A stretch of DNA of 64,000 nt from Juglans regia (GCF_001411555.2 NC_049910.1:30413150-30477149), one strand, 5' to 3'. Counted from the first letter of the stretch, positions 24,258 to 38,171 are shown. Translations and numbers: made by a program. The notes: generated by a model from the letters alone, not told the origin.

Positions 24258-24675
24258 AGGGCTCGGATTTTACAGATAGAAGTCGGTGTTCAGAGCTTCG
24301 ACTGGGGTCGAAGGTCAAAACAAGCTTCGACTCTGACTCCGATCAGAGTCGGAGTTTGGAGCTCGGAGCTCCGATCTTAGTAGCAACTCGGCTTTTTCAG
24401 GCCCAGTTGCCCTACTGAGAAAATGGGCTCTGACATCTCCGATTTTCCCAATATTAACCTCAATTTAATAATGTAGAAAAATAATTAAAAAAATCTAAAA
24501 TACTGTAAAAAATAAGTTAAAAAGCTAAAATTTAAATACAATAACTAAATCAAACTATGAATCCTTCAAATTGCAAACCATGAATTTAAACTTAAAACTA
24601 CAAATTGCAATAAATTTAAATTTACAGCACCAAAATATTGAATAATATCATAAACTTCATTCAAATGTGAAATAG

Positions 24676-27600
24676 TGTAACAGCCCGCTAGAAATTCATT
24701 GGCGAAATTTCTATTGACTTTAGGAATCTCGTGAAAATCCCATAAGTTTTTACGAATCGACCTATTGCATAGGTTTTAGTCTGTCAACATAGTCAGTGTT
24801 ATCACTCACTATGCTGTTAGAAATATGAGTTTTATTTATTTGAGGTGGTTAGAAGGGTCAGAATGCTTTATGGTCTACGCCATTACACTCAGTGGATTAT
24901 TTAGGATTTTATGGCACAATATCTTATTTTCATAATTCCGGACAAAACGTCTGTTGGAAATTGTGAATTTATTTTTTAGGGATACTTCGAGGTTAAATTT
25001 CGGTAAAAGATTTTCACTATAAGTTAATATGAATATTTAGGAATTTTTAGTACTAAGTTTATGATTCACTTTTTCGAAGTGAATAGTAACCTCGGTAAGC
25101 GCACCAATTGCAGTGTTTCGAAATCACAGTGTGGAATGTCCAAATTGGATTAGAGAAGTTTTATTTGGACACTTGGCAAGATCTTAGCCACACTTAGTGA
25201 ATAATTTTAGACACTTGGCACCATAAGGAACGTTTGTTGGATTTGAAGGAATGAAGGTGTGAGATCATGTCGCTTAAGCAAAACTTTGTTTCATCTGCTC
25301 AACCAAATTGTGCCAGATCAAAGAGGTTTTCAATCCTAGTGAAATTCTAAATGGTGGGAATCCAATCGAAAGCCCAAAAGCTTGGTTGAAATCGAAACCC
25401 TAAACGGTTTCCCCAAAACCCTAAAGTTGGCCTCCAAATATTTTCTAATCCGATTTTTAGCATTGTATTTAATCACTTGATTAAATCACTTCCACATGCT
25501 ATTAATCCTTCAAATTTGTGTTAGAACATCATTATCCAACTTTGTTAACCTTGAAAAATTGATTGGGCCAAGTGATATTGGATTTGGGCTTGATAGCAAC
25601 CCAAACCCTCTTTAAACCCCAAATTTTAGGCCCATTCGGTTTAGGCCCATTAAGGCCCACGAATTTGGTCACCATAGGATTGCTTCATGGCTAAGTTTTG
25701 TACCCCCACTTGGCTGGCCAGATCTGTACAAGAAGAGCCTAGAAGGTTCTTGAAAGACAAAGCAAAAGGGCCACCTCACTCTTTCACTCTCACACTCCAC
25801 CTTGAGAAAAGATCTTGGTCTGATTTTTATGAGAAGAAAAGGCCAACACTCAACCATTCCTTCAGTCATATCACTTCCCATAACTTGTGTAAGAGGCTCT
25901 TCAGTCCACTTCCCACGAAAAAGCAACTCTCCTTTACACTTTTCCTTCCTAGAACACAAAAGACACTCTCGGACAGTTTTTCGTACCTCTTTTGAATGCC
26001 TGTTTCGAAGCTTTTGTAAGTGTTTCCTCGCAACGTTTCCTTCATGAAAGTTGTTTCTTTTGGAGTCTAGTTTACGTGGATATCTTATTTGTTCCATTTG
26101 GAGATCATTTGATTGGTAAAAAGTTGTTTAGACCCCAGAAAGGTCATTCTGGGCGATAAACTGGAGAGTGTGTTATATTTTGGAGTTTTTGACCAAGCTA
26201 ATGAATAGATCTTGGTCCGAAATTTTTATGGAGTACTGTTAACATGTGTATATGATTATTGGTTGAGGATTTGTTGCATGATTAAAAGTTTTGGTGAAAT
26301 ATTTTCTTAGGTCTAGAAACTTAGAAACTGGAAGAGGAAAAACAGTTTCTGTTTTGAGAAAGTTTAAATCTTTTATGGTTTAATCTTATTCCAATGGCTT
26401 TGATATTTTTATTGGAAGATCCTAAGCATCTTATATACATGTTAGAATGTTATTTTGAAGATATTTGATGTTAGTTTCGAACATATGAAATTTTATGGAA
26501 GGAGATATTCGGTTAGGCCAAAGTGATGATGTTCTTGGCTAAATTTATGTTTTGGTTGATGTTTACCCATGTGATCTTGAGTTTGAAGCTTGGATCTGTT
26601 TTAGGACACCTTTTTGAACCATGTGATGTTTTGGTTTGAAGATCACTTCTTTATAAGTCATGGATCAAGAGGTTGATCAAAACAAGTTAGAAACAAAATT
26701 CTGTTTTGAACTTAGAAGAGAAACCAAAAAGTTCAAGTATGGTTTTAGTGATTTTGATGACTTTTGTTCATGATTCAAAACATTATTATTCTTAAGAATA
26801 TGTTATGAGTGTAGTAGAAGAAAAATTTTGGTTTAATCATGAGTTTTGAGATTTGAAAGAATTACAACAAAAAGCAAAGGAAATAGCCTTTGTAAGTTTC
26901 GGCCATATAGAGTTTTGATGGTTGTGTTTAGTTTTAAATTTTTATGAATTGATATTTGAGTTTAGGACAAAATTTACATAAGGTATGTAAATTTTGGTGA
27001 TTTTTGAAGTTATGATGCAAAATCCTTAAGTTAGGGGTAAAATGGTCATTTTCCCACATGTAGAGGGTAAAATGGTAATTTTACTCTAAGTTGATATTTT
27101 TCCATATTCCTAATTGTTAGTGATTAAGTTCTAATTTTTAGAAATCACTACTTTCAGTTTCCCATGATCGCACTTGAGTTTTGTCTCGAAGCGCGAAGAT
27201 CGAGGTAAGTTAGCTTTTAACTTACTATCAATTTAATGTGTATGTGTGATAAGTAAGGGAACTAAATTGTATGTATGCATGTTATCATATGTGCCATGCC
27301 AAGTCATTACATATTTATCTGTTACACAGAATTTATTCTGTCATGAATTATTCATCTGTTACACAAGATATTCTGTCACGTATTGCTATACATGCTATAC
27401 ATTGCAAGTATGTCATGTTAAGTTAAGTATGCCATCTGTTACATGTATTTCTTGTCATGTAATATTCATTGTCACATGTTACGCCACGTTAAGAAATGTT
27501 GTCTGTTATATGGTATGCCATGTTACGAAATGTTGCATGTTACATGTATGACATGTTATGAAATGTTCTCTGTTACATTTATGTCTCGAAGTATGTCATG

Positions 27601-29049
27601 TCTGTCGTCCTACGTTCATGTCACGTTATGTTACGTCAAGATTTCTGTCTTTTATGTCACGTTCATGTTACGTCACGTTACGAAATGTCATGTCTGCCAG
27701 TTAAGTCATTCATGTCAATCACGACCCTAAGCGCTAGGATGGGGTAATATCCTAGTGGAACTCCTTTGTTCACGCTGGAGTGTCTAAATAGGTGTGAAAT
27801 TCCCTGGGTTGACGAAGTACAGTCAACAGGTTGCGAATGGGGCCTAATTAGCTGGTCACCGGAGCGCGCCAGGCACTAACGCCGATGGTGCCACACATTA
27901 TTATGTTATGTGTGTCCACAGCAAGTGTGGCACAAACAGATAAGTCATGGGGCCACAACAACTGTGGAGCATGAAGTATGGGGCCACAACAACTGTGGAG
28001 CATACACTACGTGAGACACAGCAATTGTGACACGTAGAATACGTGGGGCCACAACAACTGTGGAGTACGTATTAACGCACTCACAGCTGGTATAGAAACT
28101 TGTGATGTGATGCGGTAATCGGCAGGGACACACGGCTCAAGGGGACCTGTGTAGCACCCATATGGTCACGTTAATGATTAAGTCTATTGAATAAGATTCC
28201 AAGTTCAAGTCATGTTTCACGTTATGTTATGTTCAAGTTTACGTTCACGCAATCATGGTAATCCCATGAGACAAGAATATGTTCCAAGTTCATGTTATGT
28301 TATGTTCACGTTTACGTTATGTTCCAAGTTCACATTTATGTTATGTCATGCTCAAGTTCAAGTTCAAATTATGCATGTTCACATTCATGTTATGTTCAAG
28401 TCCATGTTATGTTTCAAGTCACGTTCATGCTAAGCTTCAGTTTCATTTTAAGTTATGCCAGTTATGTTATGTTGTATGTCAAGTTATGCTATGATTACTT
28501 ACGATTTGATTATGCATTCATGCTTTTACTGCCATGCATGCATCATTAACCTGTGTGGAAGTTTCTTGTTAACTTGCTGAGATTTGTAATCAAATCTCAC
28601 TGTGGTAGTCCCAACTACCATTCCCCCCCCGAATGGTAGATTTTGTTACAGGATCTGAAGGAGAATCGGGAATCGACCAACTGGAAATGGTCGACTAAGC
28701 GACGATGCGATGTAGGTGTTAATACAGTAGTTACCTCAGATTACTACTTGTATTTGTAGAGTTCAATCTCCATCACTCTTTTGATCACAACCATATGGAT
28801 TAATATTGTGATCTCAGTTGTTTAGTATGTCATTATGTATGAAGTATGTTTTAAGTATTTGGGATATTTCGGTTTGGTGCATAGTATTGCTAAAAAGAAA
28901 AATTATCCGCTGCGAATATTGCATAATGCTAGATGCATGTTAGGAATATTGCATCTTATATGTCATGAACGGGGGCAGGTAACCTTGTGTTACATGTCTC
29001 GACGCTTCAAATGTCCGTCCGATCCCAAGCGGAATTTGGGGGCGTCACA
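24676..29049 (+). repeat. Solo LTR (4,374 bp), Tekay/Del-like gypsy family
   Basis: It begins TGTAACAGCCCGCTAG and ends GGGGGCGTCACA. The 5-bp duplication AATAG lies at 24671-24675 and 29050-29054. No internal region or second LTR follows, so it is a solo LTR left by LTR-LTR recombination. It is homologous over its full length to the LTRs at 31244, 38172, 40186 and 47091. It contains two AAACCCTAAA boxes near 25395-25430, repeated ccacaacaactgtgg units (27956-28060) and degenerate gttatgttcacgt repeats (28280-28330). Confidence 0.95.
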
Positions 29050-29374
29050 AATAGCCACAATGGCCAATACCCCGCATCAGTCTTGGACAGTCCATGCATT
29101 TGAGTTGAAGACTCGATACTCGATAGTGATTTCCAATTCTCATGCATGAAGTTTTAACTTTTATTGATCAAATGCACTATCTTTTCTTTAGTCATTTAAC
29201 TATAGACTTCTAAACCATCAACCAATACTTCAAGTGATATTATGAACTCACCTCCACCTCTAACTCTGACGAGTTTTGCATGATGGTAATCATCCCATGG
29301 TGCGCCAGTCTCAGACTCTTAGTCATCCACAATTAGTCTGAGGTTCACATCTATGTCTACAAAATCATATAAAT

Positions 29375-31238
29375 TATAAATTAAATTATAAATATATTAA
29401 AATTATGTAAATAATCATTTAAAATCTTAAAGTTACCTGATTCAAGCCTATAGTTATCGGCATCAACAATTTCTAATCCAATGGGCATTGAACTTAACCA
29501 ATTTTGTGTGCAAACAAGGACCTCGACAGTGGTCAGAGAAAACGAACTCCGATAAGCATCCAAGATGCGACCTCCGGTGCTAAACGCCGACTTGGAGACA
29601 ACCGTAGTTATAGGAATGGCTAGCATATCTCAGGCTATTCGGGAAAGAATAGGAAACTTAGTGGAATTAACCTTCCACCAAGTTAATAAATGAAATGTAT
29701 CACTAGGTGTCTCGATATCTTCCATCAAATAACACTCAACCTCAGACACACTAAATAATATTCCTCGATACATGGATTTGATGATATCGCCGCACTAGTG
29801 GTGATGAAAGATCTACACCTCTGTCATCTAAGGAAGATGTCAAGCCGGTTGGGTGTGAGGAGTTACGACTGCTACTTGCTGGAGTAGGCTTATCACTGTT
29901 GTTGTAGTAGTTATATAAGTCATCAATATCATTTCTCGGCTCGCTAATAAACTCTTTAGCCTTCTCTTCCTCAAGGACGTCCCTAATCCAAAATTCTATA
30001 ATTTCCAACTTATCTCGGGGGTCAAGGATTATAGCCACAAATAATAATCTATTCATCTTCTCAATACTCCCCCAGTATTTATCTTATATGGATTTCATCC
30101 TTGTAGCCATAGCAAATAACAATCTCACAGTGTCAGCACAACTCTATTTCAAGTGGTCATGAAGCCCCGAGAGCTCGTCAAAGTACAAATTTGCAATACA
30201 ATATTTGGATCCAGATATCTGCATAGTTATATCATAAAAAAATTTCAAACAATCAACAAAAGACTTCACAGCCGCCTAATCAACTGTGTACGGCACACCG
30301 AGCCCCCTTCTCCCCCTTACTGACTCCAGCAAAGCATACCTCAGGCCCCCCCATCCTCGACCTCCATCCACTCAAACGCTCTTTGGCACTTCTGCACCAC
30401 ATCCAACATCATATATTTTGAGTTTCATCGAGTCGGAACGTCTAAGCACAACATGGAATTTGAAGTTGTTCAGTTGTCACCTTAAACTTGCCAAGCCTTT
30501 GGGGGGAAGCCTTCACATATCTCACAAGGTTGCAGACTTTGGTAATAGAATCATCAACCTCCTTCAACCCCTTAGCAACTATGAGGTTGATGATATGAAC
30601 ACATCATCAAACATGTATAAACTCATTTCCATGAATGATATCCTCATTTACCGTCATATTCCGCTTGAACCACTCAATTGCAGTGTCACTGGTACTAGCA
30701 TTGTCAATTGTGATACAAATGACTTTTTAAATTCCCTAGTCATTCATATAGTCATCAAATCGCCTCACCAATGGATGAACCCTTGTGATCAACAATTTCT
30801 TTAAATTTATAATCCACTTATGCATCGTTCACTCACTATCTACAAAGTAGGCTATGATACACATATAGCTGATATTTTGAATGGACGTCCATGTATCAGT
30901 CGTAAATGACACTCTCAGGCTAGTGGTAATAAACATCTCCTTCATTTCTACCTTCTCGTTCGCATGCCTCTTCAAACAATTTCACATCACCGTATACCAT
31001 GAAGGCATGGGAAAACGTGGCTCAAGAGTGTGCACAAATTTTCGTAAGCCTTTTTTGTCAACTGTCGTAAAAGGCATCTCATCACAAATGACCATCTCTG
31101 CAAGCAATTCCCACAACATCTTCTAACTGTATTGAGTGATTGACAGGTTCTTAACATGCGTACCATCAATGGTTGTAGAAGTTTCATAACTAAGCTTGGT
31201 CTGATCAGTGGCCGCCAATCCCATCACAATCTAATATC
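29375..31238 (-). pseudogene. hAT transposase (RICESLEEPER-type), central and C-terminal part
   Basis: Reading on the minus strand from 31238: RKFVHTLEPRFPMPSW, then SFTTDTWTSIQNISYMCI, KVICITIDNASTSDTAIEWF, a histidine/cysteine-containing CVHIINLIVAKGLKEVDDSI, a DUF4413-like MNRLLFVAIILDPRDKLEII (30056), and finally the hAT dimerisation domain (SDTFHLLTWWKVNSTKFP, LAIPITTVVSKSAFSTGG, VLVCTQNWLSSM). Several in-frame stops and frameshifts are present, including an Arg-to-stop change before the dimerisation block. The N-terminal BED finger is missing here and is found 20 kb away at 51533-51850, beyond an LTR insertion. Confidence 0.88.
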
Positions 31239-31243
31239 GCTGG
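31239..31243. repeat. Target duplication GCTGG (left)
   Basis: Five bases directly before the first LTR of the array. The same five follow the last LTR at 51528-51532. Confidence 0.9.
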
Positions 31244-34200
31244 TGTAACAGCCCGCTAGAAATTCATTGGCGGAATTTCTTTTGACTTTAGGACTCTCGT
31301 GAAAACCCCATAAGTTTTTACGAATCGACCTATTGCATAGGTTTTAGTCTGTCAACATAGTCAGTGTTATCACTCACTATGCTGCTAGAAATATGAGTTT
31401 TATTTATTTGAGGTGGTTAGAAGTGTCAGAATGCATTAACGTCCACGCCATTAGACTCAGTGGATTATTTAGAATTTTATGACGCAATATCCTATTTTCA
31501 TAATTCCGGATGAAACGTCTGTTGGAAATTATGAAATTATTTTTAGGGACACTTCGAGGTTGAATTTTGATAAACGATTTTCACTGTTGGTTAATATGAA
31601 TATTTAGGAATTTTTAGTGTTAAGTTTATGATTCACTTTTTTGGAGTGAATAGTAACCTTGGTAAGCGCACCAATTGCAGTGTTTCAAAATCACAGTATG
31701 GAATGTCCAAATTAGATTAGAGAAGTTTTATTTGAAAACTTGGCAAGATCTTAGCCATACTTAGTGAATAATATTACACACTTGGCACCATGAGGAACAT
31801 TTGTTGGATTTGAAGGAATGAAGGTGTGAGATCATGTCACTTAAGCAAAACTTTGCTTCATCTGCTCAGCCAAATGGTGGCAGACCAAAAGAAGGTTTCA
31901 ATCCTAGTGAAACCCTAAATGGTGGGAATCCAATTGAAAGCCTAAAAGCTTGGTTGAAACCGAAACCCTAAACGGTTTCCCCAAACCCTAAAGTTGGCCT
32001 CTAAACCCTTTCTAATCCGATTTCTAGCATTGTGTTTAATCACTTGATTAAATCACTTTCACATGCTATTAATCATTCAAATTTGTGTTTGAACATCATT
32101 ATCCAACCTTGCTAATCTTGAAAAATTGATTGGACCAAGTGATATTGGATTTGGGCTTGATAGCAACCCAAACCCTCTTTAAACCCCAAAATTTAGGCCC
32201 ATTCGGTTTAGGCCCTTTAAGGCCCACGAATTTGGTCACCATAGGATTGCTTCATGGCTAAGTTTTGTACCCCCACTTGGCTGGCCAGATCTGTACAAGA
32301 AGGTCCTAGAAGGTTCTAGAAAGACAAAGCAAAAGGGCCACCTCACTCTTTCACCCTCACACTCCACCTTGAGAAAAGATCTTGGTCTGATTTTTATGAG
32401 AAGAAAAGGCCAACACTCAACCATTCATTCAGTCCTATCACTTTACATAGCTTGTGTAAGAAGCTCTTCAGTCCACTTCCCACGAAAAGCAGCTCCCCTT
32501 TACACTTTTCCTTCATAGAACACAAAAGACACTCTCGGACAGTTTTTCATACCTCTTTTGAACGCCTATTTCGAAGATTTTGTAAGTGTTTTCTCGCCAA
32601 GATTCCTTCATGAAAGTTCTTTCTTTTGGAGTCTAGTTTACGTGGATAACTTATTCGTTCCATTTGGAGATCATTTGATTGGTCAAAAGTTGTTTAGACC
32701 CCGGAAAGGTCATTCTGGGCGATAAACTGGAGAGTGTGTTATATTTTGGAGTTTTTGACCAAGCTAATGAATAGATCTTGGTCCGAAATTTTTATGGAGT
32801 ACTGTTAACATGTGTATATGATTATTGGTTGAGGATTTGTTGCATGATTAAAAGTTTTGGTGAAATATTTTCTTAGGTCTAGAAACTTAGAAACTGGAAG
32901 AGGAAAAACAGTTTCTGTTTTGAGAAAGTTTAAATCTTTTATGGTTTAATCTTATTCCAATGGCTTTGATATTTTTATTGGAAGATCCTAAGCATCTTAT
33001 ATACATGTTAGAATGTTATTTTGAAGATATTTGATGTTAGTTTCGAACATATGAAATTTTATGGAAGGAGATATTCGGTTAGGCCAAAGTGATGATGTTC
33101 TTGGCTAAATTTATGTTTTGGTTGATGTTTACCCATGTGATCTTGAGTTTGAAGCTTGGATCTGTTTTAGGACACCTTTTTGAACCATGTGATGTTTTGG
33201 TTTGAAGATCACTTCTTTATAAGTCATGGATCAAGAGGTTGATCAAAACAGGTTAGAAACAAAATTCTGTTTTGAACTTTGAAGAGAAACCAAAAAGTTT
33301 CAAGTATGGTTTTAGTGATTTTGATGACTTTTGTTCATGATTCAAAACATGATTGTTCTTAAGAATATGTTATGAGTGTGGTAGAAGAAAAATTTTGGTT
33401 TAATCATGAGTTTCGAGATTTGAAAGAATTACAACAAAAAGCAAAGAAAATAGCCTTGTAAGCTTCGGCCATATAGAGGTTTGATGGTTGTGTTTAGTTT
33501 TAAATTTTTCTGAATTGATTTTTGAGCTTAGGACAAAATTTACATAAGGTATGTAAATTTTGGTGATTTATGGAGTTAGGATGCAAAATCCTTATGTTAG
33601 GGGTAAAATGGTCATTTTCCCACATGTAGAGGGTAAAATGGTAATTTTACTCTAAGTTGATATTTTTCTATATTCCTAATTGTTAGTGATTAAGTTTTAA
33701 TTTTTAGAAATCACTACTTTCAGTTTCCCGTGATCGCACTTGAGTTTTGTCTCGAAGCGCGAAGATCGAGGTAAGTTAGCTTTTAACTTACTGTCAATTT
33801 AATGTGTATGTGTGATAAGTAAGGGAACTAAATTGTATGTATGCATGTTATCATATGTGCCATGCCAAGTCATTTCATATTTATCTATTACACAGAATTT
33901 ATTCTGTCATGAATTATTCATTTGTTACACAAGATATTCTGTCACGTATTGCTATACATGCTATACACTGCAAGTATGTCATGTTAAGTTAAGTATGCCA
34001 TCTGTTACATGTATTTCTTGTCATGTAATATTCATTGTCACATGTTACGCCATGTTAAGAAATGTTGTCTGTTATATGGTATGCCATGTTACGAAATGTT
34101 GCATGTTACATGTATGACATGTTATGAAATGTTCTCTGTTACATTTATGTCTCGAAGTATGTCATGTCACGTTATGTTACGTCAAGATTTCTGTCTTTTA

Positions 34201-35656
34201 TGTCACGTTCATGTTACGTCACGTTACGAAATTTCATGTCTGCCAGTTAAGTCATTCATGTCAATCACGACCCTAAGCGCTAGGATGGGGTAATATCCTA
34301 GTGGAACTCCTTTGTTCACGCTGGAGTGTCTAAATAGATGTGAAATTCCCTGGGTTGACGAAGTACAGTCAACAGGTTGCGAATGGGGCCTAATTAGCTG
34401 GTCACTGGAGCGCGCCAAGCACTAACGCCGATGGTGCCACACATTATGTTACGTGTGTCCACAGCAAGTGTGGCACAAACAGATAAATCATGGGGCCACA
34501 ACAACTGTGGAGCATGAAGTATGGGGCCACAACAACTGTGGAGCATACACTACGTGAGGCACAGCAATTGTGACGCGTAGAATACGTGGGGCCACAACAA
34601 CTGTGGAGTACGTATTAACGCACTCACAGCTGGTATAGAAACCTGTGATGTGATGCGGTAATCGGCAGGGACACACGGCTCAAGGGGACCTGTGTAGCAC
34701 CCATATGGTCATGTTAATGATTAAGTTTATTGAATAAGATTCCAAGTTCAAGTCATGTTTCACGTTATGTTACATTCAAGTTTACGTTCACGCAATCATG
34801 GTAATCCCATGAGACAAGAATATGTTTCAAGTTCATGTTATGTTATGTTCACGTTCACGTTATGTTCCAAGTTCATGTTATGTTATGTTCACGTTTACGT
34901 TATGTTCCAAGTTCACATTTATGTTATGTCATGCTCAAGTTCAAGTTCAAATTATGCATGTTCACGTTAATGCTATGTTTCAAGTCCGTGTTATGTTCCA
35001 AGCTCACATTCATGTTATGTTTTAAGTCACGTTCATGCTAAGCTTCAGTTTCAGTTTAAGTTATGCCAGTATGTTATGTTGTATGTCAAGTTATGCTATG
35101 ATTACTTATGATTTGATTATGCATTCATGCTTTTACTGCCATGCATGCATCATTAACCTGTGTGGAAGTTTCCTGTTAACTTGCTGAGATTTGTAATCAA
35201 ATCTCACTGTGGTAGTCCCAACTACCATTCCCCCGAATGGTAGATCTTTTACAGGATCTGAAGGAAATCGGGAATCGACCAATTGGAAACGGTCACCTAA
35301 GCGACGATGCGATGTAGGTGTTCGTACAGTAGTTACCTCAGATTACTACTTGTATTTGTGGAGTTCAATCTCCATCACTCTTTTGATCACAACCATTTCG
35401 GACTAGTGTTGTGATATCAGTTTTTGAGTATGTCATTATGTATGAAGAATGTTTTAAGTATTTGGGATATTTCAGTTTGGTGCATAGTATTGCTGAAGAA
35501 AAAAAAAACTTATCCGCTGCGAATATTGCATAATGCTATATGCATGTTAGGAATATTGCATCTTATATGTCTTGAACGGGGGCAGGTAACCTTGTGTTGC
35601 ATGTCTCGACGCTTCAAATGTCCGTCCGATCCCAAGCGGAATTTGGGGGCGTCACA
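31244..35656 (+). repeat. LTR 1 of array (4,413 bp)
   Basis: Complete, TGTAACAGCC to GGGGGCGTCACA. It follows the GCTGG target copy and is followed by the primer-binding site. It lacks about 25 bp around 34159 that is present in the solo LTR and LTR 4. Confidence 0.95.
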
Positions 35657-35659
35657 GGG

Positions 35660-35671
35660 TGGTATCAGAGC
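35660..35671 (+). promoter_or_regulatory. Primer-binding site, initiator-Met tRNA
   Basis: TGGTATCAGAGC, the usual complement of the 3' end of plant initiator-Met tRNA, three bases after the LTR. Confidence 0.92.
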
Positions 35672-35821
35672 AATACGTCTCTGGGTTTAAATCCACATGT
35701 CCTTAGGAAATGCACCAAATATTAGGCTTGAAATTTTAGTCTTTACTAGGCTTGAATTTCTTGAAGTATAAGAGATAGTATGTGGCTGTAACACGTGTAC
35801 TCGTGTGATTTAGGAAGTGAC

Positions 35822-36800
35822 ATGACTCGAGGTAGGATACCTCAAAACCCTGAGGGAGTTACAAATTAGGATAATCAAAATCCCCCGATGGATGGAGGAT
35901 TAGTTGAAGCCGTACGTTTGCTGACTGACATGCTTAGACAACAGCAACATCAGCAAGCACATGTACCCAGACTCGAAGTCAGGGATTGTCTGTGTGAGAA
36001 GTTCTTGATCCATCATTATCCAAACTTTTCTGGTAATGAAGAGCCACTAAAAGCCGAGAAATGGATTATGGATCTCAAAAGGACAGACGAGATCTGTGGA
36101 TGTACTGAGGACCAAAAGGTTCTATAAGTTGTATACCTATTCTAAGGAGAAGCTGGAATATGGTGGGATACACAAAGGCAGCTTCTAGTTAGGGAACTAG
36201 GAAGTTTGGATGCATTATCTTGGAAGAGATTTAAGGAAGAGTTGACAACGGATTCTACCCAGATTCTATCAAACAGCTAAATGCACAGGAGTTCGCGACT
36301 TTAACTCAAGGTAGTTTGACCGTAGAGCAGTACGCTGCTAAGTTTATGGTGTTAGGAAGGTTTGCACCACCCTTGATTTCTACTCAAAGGATGCAGGCAC
36401 GAAAGTTTCAAGCTGGACTTCAGCCATGGATCCATAGCCAAGTAGCTTGCCTAAGAATAAAGAATTACCAAGAGTTAGTAAACGTGGCCGCGATAGTAGA
36501 GGCTGAGCAGAGAGGTCTAGCGATCCAGATCAATACCGAATGAAAGAGAACTTCATTGTCTGCTACTGAAGAAAATCTAGAAATGAAGAAGATATCTACT
36601 GGACCAGATAAGGGAAAAGGCATCGAGACTGGAAGCACAATACTAACCACATACCCAATATGTGGGATGTCAGGAAAGAACCATGGAGGCAATTGCAAAC
36701 TTACCTTAGGACTCTATTTCAGATGTGGCCAACCTGACCATTTGATCAAATTGTCCCAAAAGAGGCCGGAGAAATGGAACTATTCCCATTGGAGATTCCA
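35822..36800 (+). pseudogene. Ty3/gypsy gag remnant, internal region 1
   Basis: Gag is the capsid-like structural protein of the retroelement. An ATG at 35822 (MTRGRIPQNPEGVTN) meets a TAG at codon 16. The reading resumes with the plant gypsy gag pattern: FSGNEEPLKAEKWIMDLKRT, two stops near 36126-36143, then SIKQLNAQEFATLTQGSLTV, EQYAAKFMVLGRFAPPL and NYQELVNVAAIVEAEQRGLA. The zinc knuckle is degenerate (GLYFRCGQPDHLIKLSQ, with two of the expected cysteines lost). The region from 36850 to 38160 contains only short disconnected frames, and no protease or reverse transcriptase motif was recognised. Confidence 0.85.
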
Positions 36801-38159
36801 AACCAAAGCCACGACCTCCAGTACTAGCTTAAGTGTATGCAGGTACTTCTAGAGACGCAGATGCTGACGCCCCAGGAACTAAAGGAGTTGGCGCCGTCAC
36901 TGGTATTTTTTCTAAGACCTCTATATTGTTAAGCTTATCTAAGGTTGATTAGATTACAATTGATGGTACTAGTGCATTATTGATACTTTGGGTAAGTTAA
37001 ATCATTGAGGTTTATAACTTGTACGCAGTTTGATTCAAGCGAGGCCCTATTTTTAGTGATTGTGGTATTGTACGTTTAGTTCGTACTCTGAATTGTTACC
37101 AGGTGGTAAGAGTAACATTTTTCATTAAGAGTATTTCTATTCATACCAGTGTAGATATGGAATACCTTTTAGTAGTACGAGGAAGGATATTCAAGGTTGA
37201 TGAATTAGTATCCCAAGTATTTGGAGTTTGTTTTGATTCGAAGGTTACAATGAAATTTGTGTTCGGAAGAGTACAGTGTGTGGGAGAAGCTTTGGCCTTA
37301 GTAGGATTCACTTATGATAATAGTTTTATCCAATCGCGAATAAATGGTTTCTGGCGAAGCACCGTGTTTGTGGAAACCTAGATTGCCCTTATATTGGAGA
37401 CTTTTATATGGGGAGTAAAAGCTTGTCTTAAGGATTTACGTGAGCAGTAAGAACAAATTCTTTGGATTAGAGTCAGAATAAGAGGCAACTCATGATGGAT
37501 AGAAGAGCTATGTTAATCATAAGAGAGAAACTCTTGAGTTGAGGTTAATAGCTGATCGTTTATCGAGGTACCATCTAGGAGGAGGAACATTTCATTTTGA
37601 TTATGAAGAAGTAAGCTAGTCCAAGACAGATGGAATTCCTTGAGGAAATAGAGAATGTGATTTCAGTTGTGTACGGATTAAATTCTTCCAAAATGAACTG
37701 CATGAATACTTGAAGTTTTAGATTTAGAGAGTATGCTGGTACGACTTGACCTACCTTGTGGAAGAACTCCAGTACAAATTGATATGATTTGAGAGAAAGA
37801 GAGTTAAGAATGGAAGATATATATACACGTTGTGGATAATTCTTTGAATAATGATTTCTTTTAAGCAAGGATTCAGTATCCTAAAAGGTCAGCCTAGAAG
37901 TCATTAAGTTTAGGCAGTAACATTTGGGATTGTTATACCCTAATGTTATAGTGATAGTTATTTTGTATAACCATGTGATGGTTATAGATTAGAATAGTGT
38001 TGACTACGAGAAGAAGGCGATACCTAAAGAAGAACGAGACCTGCCCCTTGGGCGTGATGAGGCATCCAGTGATGGGCAATAAGTTGGTAAGCAACTTTTT
38101 CTTTTGAGCGTATTTTATGTTTGTACTTACGTCGATTTCGAGGACGAAATCTTTTTTTT

Positions 38160-38171
38160 AGGAGGGGAGGA
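38160..38171 (+). promoter_or_regulatory. Polypurine tract
   Basis: AGGAGGGGAGGA directly before the LTR start at 38172, the plus-strand primer for reverse transcription. Confidence 0.9.

Larger units (their letters stand above)
35657..38171 (+). other. Internal region 1 of LTR array (2,515 bp)
   Basis: It spans from the primer site to the polypurine tract. It is almost the same as 44578-47090, with one extra base at each of two places and a handful of substitutions, most of them within the last 130 bp. Confidence 0.9.

Noticed and set aside
25395..25430. Interstitial telomere repeat
   Set aside because: Only two spaced AAACCCTAAA strings, not a tandem telomeric run.
25669..26097. Minus-strand open frames (MVECWPFLLIKIRP type) in every LTR
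   Set aside because: They recur only because the LTR is repeated. Length differs between copies and no known domain is present.
27246..28550. Open frames of 60-115 codons rich in Cys, Tyr and Met, repeated in each LTR
   Set aside because: They come from simple gttatgttcacgt-type repeats in the LTR and appear in several overlapping frames. No domain is seen.
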